From an uncultured Eubacteriales bacterium (GTDB taxonomy: Bacteria > Bacillota > Clostridia > Oscillospirales > CAG-272), in assembly GCA_934503195.1 (NCBI GenBank), contig CAKSVM010000148.1, positions 1 through 5,021 of the forward strand: a DNA stretch of 5,021 nt, in the 5' to 3' direction. Every line of letters begins with the position of its first letter. The first letter of the stretch is position 1. The notes beneath the pieces were generated by a model. The model was not told the DNA's origin, did no database searches, and worked only from the letters and a program-made list of their open reading frames with translations. The position numbers and the translations under genes were made by a program. Shown one piece after another: positions 1 through 5,021 of the stretch.

Positions 1-8
1 CGCGAGCC

Positions 9-36
9 GTTCCGGCGCGCCGCGGCGCGCCGGAAC
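9..36. repeat. Perfect 28-bp GC-rich palindrome
   Basis: Every base from 9 to 36 pairs with its mirror position (9 with 36 through 22 with 23). The two halves each contain GGCGCGCC (14-21 and 24-31) and meet in CCGCGG. With no spacer it could form a cruciform in DNA or a hairpin with a small forced loop in RNA. No T-tract follows on either strand, so it is unlikely to be an intrinsic terminator. It lies outside any gene, next to a second hairpin at 38-64. It is probably an extragenic palindromic repeat; whether it recurs elsewhere in the genome cannot be seen here. Confidence 0.75.
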
Positions 37-37
37 A

Positions 38-64
38 CGCGATCAAGGCTCTGCCTTGATCGCG
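38..64. repeat. 12-bp stem hairpin with TCT triloop
   Basis: Positions 38-49 pair perfectly with 53-64 around a three-base loop TCT (AGA on the other strand). The arms read CGCGATCAAGGC and its complement. It starts two bases after the 28-bp palindrome ends, so the two form a tandem of inverted repeats in the non-coding left edge. Neither strand carries a T-run after the stem, which argues against an intrinsic terminator and for an intergenic repeat element. Confidence 0.7.
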
Positions 65-85
65 CCCCTCTGGCGTTAAGGCCGG

Positions 86-120
86 CACAAAATCCCCGCC
101 CGTGCGAAGCGCGGGCGGGG
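86..120 (-). terminator. Intrinsic terminator of the SLH-protein gene
   Basis: Positions 94-105 pair with 109-120 (12 bp, one G-T wobble at 103/111) around a GAA triloop. Read on the minus strand, the stem is followed by ATTTTGTG (93 down to 86), a usable U-tract. It lies 32 bases past the TAA stop of the leftward gene, which is the expected place. The apex is GCGAAGC at 104-110. On the plus strand no T-run follows, so it should act only leftward. Confidence 0.85.
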
Positions 121-152
121 GACGGATTATCCGTGCTTTCTGTCCCGTGGAA

Positions 153-2939
153 TTACTTCACGAGAAGATTCACGCTGAAGGTCGCGTCGTCGAGCGAGAA
201 CTCGACCACATAGCTTCCGGCCTCAAGCGGCTCGCTTGTAGCGGGAGCCGAGATCACGAGCTTAAAGCCGTTATCTTCGCTGTAATTGACCTTGAAGTCC
301 TTGGTGTCAACCTCGACGAGCTTGCCGTCGGTAACCTTCAGGAGCTTTTCGAGCGTGACCGATCCGAGACCCGAGAGGTTTTCCTTCACGGTTACCGTGA
401 TCGCGTTGTCAGCGTAGCTCGCGGTGAAGCTCGGGGAGCCGAGCATAACGACAGTCTTGAGCACGCCGTTCGAAACCGTGATCTCGACATTCTTCATGTA
501 AAGATCCGAAATGTTCGCCGATTCGGTCGTGTTGTCCGACTTAAGCTTCACGATGGTTGTCGAGGAGTCGACGTTGAAGGTCTCGCCGCCGATCGTGATC
601 GTGGTTCCGGTGTATCCGGTGACGATTCCGCCGTTTGCCGCCGACTCGTCAGCCGAGATGAGTCCCGAGACATTAGTGAGGTAGTTCTTGCCGACAACGA
701 GATCGGTTTCGAGCGACATCATCGACTCAACCTTTCCGGTCGAGAGATCGAGTGCGGTGTAGATCGAGTAGACCTTGCCGTCGATCAGCTCGCGGCCGGT
801 GAAGGCGAGGATCTTGACGCTGTTCGCGGTCGAGGCGACGCTTCCGAGCGAGCCGTCCGAGATGTAGAGGTATCTGAGGGTTTCGACCGGGCCGACCTCA
901 TTCGAGAAGACCGCGGTGACATACGCGCCGTCGTTTATCCTGATCGACGCGCTCGTTCTGCCGCTTATGAACTGGTAGTTCGAGCCGTTCTTAACGACGA
1001 TCATCGAATCCTTGTCGGTGACGAAGCTTATCGCTGACTCATTCATTCCGGTCGAGGTCGACGCGGACGCGTTGCCCGCCGAGATCGTGTAGTGCGAGTT
1101 TCCGCGGACTATCGACGAGCCGTCGGCCTTATTTATAATGTAGGCGATTTCGTCGTTCTGCTTGTTCGACTGGACGAACTCGTTGTCGCCGGAGTTAATG
1201 ACGCCGCCCGAAACGCTCGCCGGAATCAGCGTGTAATTGCCCGCGCCGTCGGTGATGTAACGGTAGACGCTTCCGACCTCAACGGTCTTGTTGGTGACGA
1301 AGATGTCCTGCTTTACGCCGCCGATCACCGCCTCGATGACGTATCCGAACTTGCCGTTCACGAATACCGCGGTGGTTCCGCTCTCGGCGACGAGATACTT
1401 CGACGGTGCGAATACCGAGTCAGAAGCCGCGTCAACCGCGATGACCGCGCCGTTATAGACGACGACTCTTACCTTGCCGCCGACGGTCAGTCTCGCGTGG
1501 ATATCCGACGCCGGGACACCGAGCTTTGAGTTTCCGAGGTCATACTTCGTGCCGCCGATGGTAGCCGACGTGGTGGTGAGTCTGGTTACGGTTCCGACCT
1601 CGCTTACCGGGAGGATCGCCGCGATTTCGAGAGTCTTTGACGACTCGTTGTAGTACCAGAGAACATAATCGCCGTTTGCGAGTCCCTCGGGAGCCTTGAC
1701 GGTGAGATCGGTGAGCTTCGCGTTTCCGGCGAGGTTGACTCGGCCGCCGTTCACCTTGTACTGGCCGAAGCCGTAGGACTTGATGATGAGACGGTCAGCG
1801 GTGTCGCTGTCCCTGTCGTCAAAGATCAGCTTCGCGTCGAAAGCACCGATGAGCGAAGCGAGGTCGGCGTTGGTCTTTATCTGAGTGAGGATTCCGTCGT
1901 TGTCATAAGCGTAGACGAGAAGCTCGTTCGCGTTGGTAGCGAGCTTATCCGAGAGCTTTTCGACGACCTGATACTTCACGCCGCCGATCTCGATGTAGGA
2001 GTTGTCCTTGCCCGCGGTGATCTTGTCGGGAGTATCAACCTTGCCGATCTCGGTCGAGCCGAGGACGGTGACGAGCTTTGCCTTGTCGTCGTTCTTATAG
2101 ACGAGGCGGATGCTCTTGCCGAGGTTTTCATCGGCGGTTCCCGAGAGTCCGAGCTCGGAGAACTTCACGGTCATGTAGCCGTTTTCGTTCTTCACGGTGA
2201 CGTAACCGTTCTTGGTGACGGTCTCGAGTCCCGGAAGCGCGAAGTTATTCGTCGCGACGATCACGCTGTCGTCGATCTCGTATCCGAAGACACGCTCGAT
2301 GATCGTGGTCGTCTCATAGAAGGTCATTCCGTTCGAGGCGGTTCTGGGAATCATGTAATCTGCGGTCAGCGCGTTGTAGAGAAGCGCGGCGACCTCGGCG
2401 CGGGTCAGCTCCTTGGTGTAGCGGAGATCCTCAAGTCCGTTGTCGAGTCCGAGCTTGACGGCCGAGTCGATGTAGGTCCACGGATAGCCGCTGTTCATCT
2501 GATTCGAGCTGTGGCCGAGTGCGCGGACGAGCATTGTCATCGCGTCCTGAAGCGTGATTCCGGCGGTCGGCTCGAAGGTTGAGTCGCCCGTTCCGAGGAT
2601 GTAGCCCGAGGCGTTTGCCCACGAGATCGCGCCGCTGTAGGTGTCGTCATAGAGATCGGCGAAGGGGCTGGTGTTGAGAGTTCCCGCGCTGTCCTTTCCG
2701 ATCATGAGGCGGAAGAGGAGGAGAGCCATCTGCTCGCGGGTGACCTTGTCGTCGGGCGAGAATTCCTTGTCGCTCGTACCCTTGATCACGCCGATATCCG
2801 AGAGGATACCGATCTGCTCCGAATAAGGAGCGTCGTTTTTCACGTCGTCATAAGACTTCGCGTAGAGTCCGGAGGACATCATGCCCACAAGGATGAGGCA
2901 GGTCAGCGCGCCGGACGTCATTCTTTTGAAATTACCCAT
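153..2939 (-). CDS. Secreted SLH-domain cell-surface protein (928 aa)
   Basis: This is a large exported protein expected to bind secondary cell-wall polymer through N-terminal S-layer homology domains. Residues 1-27 form a signal peptide (KR, hydrophobic core, likely cut after LYA27). Three SLH repeats follow: about 30-79 (YDDV start, TREQ motif at 67-70), 93-142 (FADL start, degenerate TLQD at 129-132) and 152-191 (TRAE at 179-182, but no clear leading F-x-D). Residues about 195-835 are beta-rich, with no enzyme motif that I recognise. An I-G-G-x-x-(Y/F) element recurs near 318, 461, 539 and 783. Residues 837-928 look like one Ig-like beta-sandwich ending in EAGSYVVEFSLDD, loosely like X2 modules. 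No sortase motif or C-terminal membrane anchor is seen, so the SLH domains should be the anchor. I chose the ATG at 2939 because AAAGGA lies 9 bases upstream; an in-frame ATG at 2957 has no such site. It is monocistronic, with its own promoter and terminator. It may be an S-layer subunit or an accessory surface protein; ligand and role are unknown. Confidence 0.93.
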   Translation of the reverse strand: MGNFKRMTSGALTCLILVGMMSSGLYAKSYDDVKNDAPYSEQIGILSDIGVIKGTSDKEFSPDDKVTREQMALLLFRLMIGKDSAGTLNTSPFADLYDDTYSGAISWANASGYILGTGDSTFEPTAGITLQDAMTMLVRALGHSSNQMNSGYPWTYIDSAVKLGLDNGLEDLRYTKELTRAEVAALLYNALTADYMIPRTASNGMTFYETTTIIERVFGYEIDDSVIVATNNFALPGLETVTKNGYVTVKNENGYMTVKFSELGLSGTADENLGKSIRLVYKNDDKAKLVTVLGSTEIGKVDTPDKITAGKDNSYIEIGGVKYQVVEKLSDKLATNANELLVYAYDNDGILTQIKTNADLASLIGAFDAKLIFDDRDSDTADRLIIKSYGFGQYKVNGGRVNLAGNAKLTDLTVKAPEGLANGDYVLWYYNESSKTLEIAAILPVSEVGTVTRLTTTSATIGGTKYDLGNSKLGVPASDIHARLTVGGKVRVVVYNGAVIAVDAASDSVFAPSKYLVAESGTTAVFVNGKFGYVIEAVIGGVKQDIFVTNKTVEVGSVYRYITDGAGNYTLIPASVSGGVINSGDNEFVQSNKQNDEIAYIINKADGSSIVRGNSHYTISAGNASASTSTGMNESAISFVTDKDSMIVVKNGSNYQFISGRTSASIRINDGAYVTAVFSNEVGPVETLRYLYISDGSLGSVASTANSVKILAFTGRELIDGKVYSIYTALDLSTGKVESMMSLETDLVVGKNYLTNVSGLISADESAANGGIVTGYTGTTITIGGETFNVDSSTTIVKLKSDNTTESANISDLYMKNVEITVSNGVLKTVVMLGSPSFTASYADNAITVTVKENLSGLGSVTLEKLLKVTDGKLVEVDTKDFKVNYSEDNGFKLVISAPATSEPLEAGSYVVEFSLDDATFSVNLLVK

Positions 2940-2948
2940 TTTTCTGGT

Positions 2949-2954
2949 TCCTTT
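2949..2954 (-). promoter_or_regulatory. Ribosome binding site fixing the SLH-gene start
   Basis: Read leftward, AAAGGA ends 9 bases before the ATG at 2939-2937. The alternative ATG at 2957-2955 lies just upstream of this site and is preceded only by A/T-rich sequence without a purine-rich match. Choosing the inner ATG removes six residues (MKGTRK) and leaves a normal-length signal peptide beginning MGNFKR. Confidence 0.75.
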
Positions 2955-2974
2955 CATTTTTCAGATTTTCACAT

Positions 2975-3019
2975 GGCGGGGAGGGGGATCCCTTTGAGCG
3001 TCCCCGGCGTCTTCCCGCC
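2975..3019 (-). promoter_or_regulatory. Stem-loop in the 5' leader of the SLH mRNA
   Basis: GGCGGG at 2975-2980 pairs with CCCGCC at 3014-3019, and the stem continues through 2983/3011 with a G-T and an A-T pair. After a bulge at 3006-3010, GGGGA (2984-2988) pairs with TCCCC (3001-3005). With transcription starting near 3023, this structure would sit almost at the mRNA 5' end, leaving the ribosome site at 2949-2954 single-stranded. A 5'-end stem-loop that stabilises the message of an abundant surface protein is plausible. That role is inference, and no known riboswitch class is recognised. Confidence 0.5.
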
Positions 3020-3029
3020 GTGTGACAAT

Positions 3030-3058
3030 ATTCTATCACGAGCGGCCGAAAAAATCAA
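3030..3058 (-). promoter_or_regulatory. Sigma-A promoter for the SLH gene
   Basis: On the minus strand TTGATT (3058-3053) is followed by a 17-base spacer and TAGAAT (3035-3030). TGA directly upstream of the -10 gives an extended -10 element. The predicted start near 3023 yields a leader of about 84 bases. The match is 4 of 6 at the -35 and 5 of 6 at the -10, with ideal spacing. Confidence 0.7.
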
Positions 3059-3135
3059 GAGGTTTTCGTCATATGTAATTAAATCGTCAGCGTCAGAAAC
3101 GGTATTGTCATATAAAACGCACAATCTGGAATCCA

Positions 3136-3198
3136 AGGAAAATCCTTCCGGCAAAATAAGCATAATTTTCCTCTGATGGCAAAAAATCCGGGGAAAAT
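3136..3198. repeat. Short repeats upstream of the rightward promoter, possible operator
   Basis: AGGAAAAT at 3136-3143 and ATTTTCCT at 3165-3172 form an 8-bp inverted repeat with a 21-base spacer. A third GGAAAAT lies at 3192-3198. The three centres are about 27-28 bases apart. GGCAAAA also repeats directly at 3150 and 3178, again 28 bases apart. They lie 30-90 bases upstream of the -35 at 3228, where an activator could bind. In AT-rich DNA such short matches can be chance, so this is a weak call. Confidence 0.25.
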
Positions 3199-3227
3199 GA
3201 TTTATTTTCTATTTTTTCAAAAAGCCC

Positions 3228-3256
3228 TTGAAATCTGACAGGATTTATGTTATAAT
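3228..3256 (+). promoter_or_regulatory. Strong sigma-A promoter for the oxidoreductase operon
   Basis: TTGAAA at 3228-3233, a 17-base spacer and a perfect TATAAT at 3251-3256 make a near-consensus promoter. TGT at 3248-3250 adds an extended -10. The expected start near 3263 leaves a short leader of about 31 bases, containing the ribosome site TGAGGT at 3281-3286. I see no attenuator or riboswitch in so short a leader. Confidence 0.85.
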
Positions 3257-3293
3257 GAAAATACCGAATTTTTAATATTGTGAGGTAATAATC

Positions 3294-4277
3294 ATGCTCA
3301 ATGTGGCAATGCTCAGCAAATGGCACGTACACGCGAAGGACTACGCGAAGTTCCTTCTGAATTCCGGAAAGGTCGCTATAAAGGCGGTCTGGGACGACGA
3401 CATAACCCGCGGCTCCGAGTGGGCAAAGGAACTCGGCGCGGATTTTTATTCCGATCTCTCAAAGCTCCTCGCGCGCGACGACATCGAGGCCGTCTTCTGT
3501 GACGCGCCGACCACACAGCACAAGGAGGTCATCATCGCGGCGGCGAAGGCCGGAAAGCACATCTTCACCGAAAAGGCTCTCTGTCCGACGGTCGCCGACT
3601 GCCTTGAAGTGAAGAAAGCGATCGAGGACGCGGGAGTCATCTTCACGATCTCGTTCCCCGAGAGATTCTATCCGAGCTTCACCTACGCGAAAAAGCTCAT
3701 AGATATGGGCGCGTTCGGAAAGATCTCGACGATCCGCAGGAGAAAGGCGCATTCGGGCGTTTCGGGTCACTGGCTCCCCGAGTACTGGTTTGAGGAGAAG
3801 GACGCGGCGGGCGGCGCGATGATGGATCTCGGCTGCCATCCGATGTACGATCTCGCTTATTTTGGCGGCAAGGTAAAGAGAGTGGCCGGGATGTTCAATT
3901 CTCCGCTCGGTAGCAAGGTCGACGAGAACGCGGTTTCGGTCATCGAGTTTGAGAACGGGATTATCGGAATCGCCGAGACCGGGTTCATGTCGTTCGACTC
4001 GCCCGACACGCTTGAAATCTACGGCACCGAGGGAACGCTGATCCGTCACGGCGGCGACATCAAGGTGCGCTCGAAGATGCTTTCCCCGTTCACGAACGAG
4101 TGGATTGTACCCACCCTCCCGCAGTACGGTCAGATGCCGCTTTTACAGTTCGTCGACGCCTGCGTGAACAAGACGGCTTCGCCCGCGCTCTGCACGATCG
4201 ACGACGCGATCGATCTCACGCGTCTGCTTGAAAACGCCTACAAGTCGGATCACGAGAACCGGATTATAGAACTCTGA
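3294..4277 (+). CDS. Gfo/Idh/MocA-family NAD(P)-dependent oxidoreductase (327 aa)
   Basis: This is a probable soluble cytoplasmic dehydrogenase acting on a sugar, inositol or related polyol; the substrate cannot be told from sequence. Residues 1-120 form a Rossmann domain. Strand 2 ends in VWDDD (32-36), and acidic residues there usually favour NAD over NADP. The family signature around the catalytic lysine appears as TEKAL (92-96, K94), with alanine replacing the usual proline of EKP. GGAMMDLGCHP (173-183) carries the typical D178 and H182 of the substrate pocket. DTLEIYGTEGTL (238-249) is the usual strand-turn of the C-terminal alpha/beta domain. The length is near the family norm of about 330-380. 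Oddly, the first loop is MLSKWHVHA (6-14) in place of a glycine-rich GxGxxG. The ATG at 3294 is supported by TGAGGT 7 bases upstream. It is first in an operon with the membrane protein that begins at 4279. Confidence 0.92.
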   Translation: MLNVAMLSKWHVHAKDYAKFLLNSGKVAIKAVWDDDITRGSEWAKELGADFYSDLSKLLARDDIEAVFCDAPTTQHKEVIIAAAKAGKHIFTEKALCPTVADCLEVKKAIEDAGVIFTISFPERFYPSFTYAKKLIDMGAFGKISTIRRRKAHSGVSGHWLPEYWFEEKDAAGGAMMDLGCHPMYDLAYFGGKVKRVAGMFNSPLGSKVDENAVSVIEFENGIIGIAETGFMSFDSPDTLEIYGTEGTLIRHGGDIKVRSKMLSPFTNEWIVPTLPQYGQMPLLQFVDACVNKTASPALCTIDDAIDLTRLLENAYKSDHENRIIEL

Positions 4278-4278
4278 G

Positions 4279-4851
4279 ATGGAAAAGCTACAGAAGTATC
4301 AGAAGGGAGCCGACGCGGGCGACAACGAGTTCACGAGTTTTGTGAACTACATGGTGACGAAGAAGGTTGAGGGGAAGTATCGGCTTCACCGGATTCTGAT
4401 GATCATCGGGTATGTCGCCGCCGGGCTTATCTACGCGTCGGTTTTCACGATAGCGATAAAGCTGCCCGCGCTTCTGACCTTCACGCCGCTTCTCATCTGG
4501 TTTCTGGTCTACTCGACGTGGATGTATGTGAACATCGAGTACGAGTACACGATTGTCGGCGGAGTGATGCGCGGGATGGAGGTTTACGGGATGCGGAAAT
4601 TCCGTGAGCTTTTCAGCGTCCGGATAAGCTCGATGACGCTGATCGCGCCGTATTCGGGCGATTTCCGGAAGTTGGCCGACGGTGCTTCGGTGAAGCGCAG
4701 GTACTACTGTGTCTCGTCGATGGTGAGTCCGGACGTCTGGTTCGGAATTTACAAAAACGAGTCAGGCGAGGAGTGCGTCGTGTTCTTCGAGGCGGTCGAG
4801 AAGACGCTTAAGTGCGTGAGGTATTACAATTCGGAGGCTGTAAGGGGCTGA
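4279..4851 (+). CDS. Small two-TM membrane protein of unknown function (190 aa)
   Basis: I cannot assign a function. Residues 1-37 are polar and end in a basic stretch (KKVEGKYRLHR). Hydrophobic segments at about 39-60 and 63-84 form a membrane hairpin with a very short outer loop. The charge distribution places both ends in the cytoplasm. Residues 85-190 look like a compact beta-rich domain (NIEYEYTIVGG at 85-95) ending in VVFFEAVEKTLKCVRYY (167-183). That pattern resembles bacterial PH-like domains and, from memory, the Firmicute family DUF6106; this is not verified. The ATG lies one base after the TGA of the oxidoreductase (TGA-G-ATG), and no good Shine-Dalgarno site is visible. Translation is therefore probably coupled to the upstream gene by termination-reinitiation. 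It may tether or modulate the oxidoreductase, but that is speculation. Confidence 0.85.
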   Translation: MEKLQKYQKGADAGDNEFTSFVNYMVTKKVEGKYRLHRILMIIGYVAAGLIYASVFTIAIKLPALLTFTPLLIWFLVYSTWMYVNIEYEYTIVGGVMRGMEVYGMRKFRELFSVRISSMTLIAPYSGDFRKLADGASVKRRYYCVSSMVSPDVWFGIYKNESGEECVVFFEAVEKTLKCVRYYNSEAVRG

Positions 4852-4858
4852 CAAATAG

Positions 4859-4893
4859 AAGCAGGGGCTGCCGCGAAGCGGCAGCCCCTGCTT
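4859..4893. terminator. Long hairpin after the operon, probable (bidirectional) terminator
   Basis: Positions 4859-4874 pair perfectly with 4878-4893 (16 bp) around a GAA triloop, with GCGAAGC at the apex (4873-4879). It starts 7 bases after the stop codon of the membrane-protein gene, where an operon terminator is expected. On the plus strand the following sequence is GGGGTTTCGG, a poor U-tract. On the minus strand it is followed by CTATTTGTC (from 4858 down), which is better. It may therefore also end a leftward gene beyond the right edge. Confidence 0.65.
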
Positions 4894-4912
4894 GGGGTTT
4901 CGGGATTTGGCG

Positions 4913-4939
4913 CGGTGATGCCGCTTCGCGGCACCACCG
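4913..4939 (+). terminator. Second hairpin, possible backup terminator or repeat
   Basis: Positions 4913-4924 pair with 4928-4939 around a TTC triloop, with a single A-C mismatch at 4918/4934. The apex GCTTCGC (4923-4929) is the complement of the GCGAAGC in the neighbouring hairpin. On the plus strand the stem is followed by TGTTCGTTT, a moderate U-tract, so it may back up the weak plus-strand tail of the 4859-4893 hairpin. It could equally be a member of an intergenic repeat family. Confidence 0.4.
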
Positions 4940-4978
4940 TGTTCGTTTGGGGATGAAGGTGAACGCTTAGTCAGGAAG

Positions 4979-4997
4979 GCGCGGCCGAAGGCCGCGC
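4979..4997. repeat. 8-bp GC hairpin with GAA loop, followed by a cut-off GCGAAGC element
   Basis: GCGCGGCC at 4979-4986 pairs perfectly with 4990-4997 around GAA. A further GCGAAGC (5005-5011) follows, with a 3-bp core stem that does not extend before the window ends at 5021. No T-run follows on either strand. With the hairpins at 4859-4893 and 4913-4939, this makes a run of triloop palindromes in a non-coding stretch. Confidence 0.5.
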
Positions 4998-5021
4998 AGG
5001 CGGCGCGAAGCGGCGTCGGCC

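Larger units (their letters stand above)
2940..3293. other. Divergent intergenic region between the SLH gene and the oxidoreductase operon
   Basis: This 354-base gap separates two outward-facing genes. It is much more AT-rich than the coding DNA, mainly between 3020 and 3293. It holds the SLH leader with a stem-loop (2975-3019), the leftward promoter (3030-3058), short GGAAAAT and GGCAAAA repeats (3136-3198) and the rightward promoter (3228-3256). Small open frames on both strands (about 64-74 codons, within 2969-3332) lack convincing ribosome sites and overlap these signals, so I see no gene in it. Confidence 0.8.

Noticed and set aside
102..1037. Long plus-strand open frame (311 codons) opposite the SLH gene
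   Set aside because: It is antisense to a well-supported gene, begins inside the terminator hairpin, is extremely rich in Arg, Asp and Glu, and has no domain. GC-rich codon bias of the real gene explains the lack of stops.
1092..1529. Second plus-strand open frame opposite the SLH gene
   Set aside because: Same reasons: antisense, Arg/Asp/Val-rich low-complexity translation, no ribosome site or promoter.
2889..2939. Possible lipobox (ALTC) in the SLH signal peptide
   Set aside because: The cysteine lies within the hydrophobic core, threonine at -1 does not fit the lipobox, and a normal signal-peptidase site (LYA) follows downstream.
2969..3332. Small open frames on both strands in the intergenic region
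   Set aside because: They overlap the promoters and leader structure, lack convincing ribosome sites and have no recognisable product.
3459..4049. Minus-strand open frame of 196 codons inside the oxidoreductase gene
   Set aside because: It lies wholly opposite a gene with clear family motifs, and its Arg-rich translation matches nothing known.
4859..5021. CRISPR-like array
   Set aside because: The palindromes differ in arm sequence and length and have irregular gaps; there are no identical direct repeats with spacers.

Overview
The window looks like chromosomal DNA of a GC-rich, probably uncultured Clostridia-type Firmicute, perhaps gut-associated. The grounds are an N-terminal triplet of S-layer homology (SLH) domains, AGGAGG-type ribosome sites, sigma-A promoters with extended -10 elements in an AT-rich gap, and dense GC-rich hairpins between genes. 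The lineage is inferred from style; the window holds no marker gene. No tRNA, rRNA, CRISPR array, transposase or phage gene is visible.

Layout from left to right. Positions 1-92 hold no gene but two compact inverted repeats, one of them a perfect 28-bp palindrome. Positions 94-120 form a strong hairpin that serves as terminator of the leftward gene. Positions 153-2939 (minus strand) encode a 928-residue secreted SLH protein. Its start is best placed six codons inside the longest open frame, where a Shine-Dalgarno site fits. Positions 2940-3293 are a divergent intergenic region with one convincing sigma-A promoter in each direction, a structured 5' leader for the SLH gene and short repeats that could be operators. 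Positions 3294-4277 (plus) encode a Gfo/Idh/MocA-type NAD(P)-dependent oxidoreductase. Positions 4279-4851 (plus) encode a 190-residue protein with two membrane segments, whose ATG follows the previous stop by one base. Positions 4852-5021 are a cluster of hairpins, most with GAA or TTC loops.

The SLH protein would be exported and bound to the cell wall. The two rightward genes form a tightly coupled operon read from the opposite promoter. Nothing in the sequence ties the SLH protein functionally to the operon; they share only the divergent promoter region. I see no clear new defence, mobile or biosynthetic system. The points most worth a second look are the hairpin families at both edges, the atypical cofactor motif of the oxidoreductase with its coupled membrane partner, and the uncharacterised ectodomain of the SLH protein.
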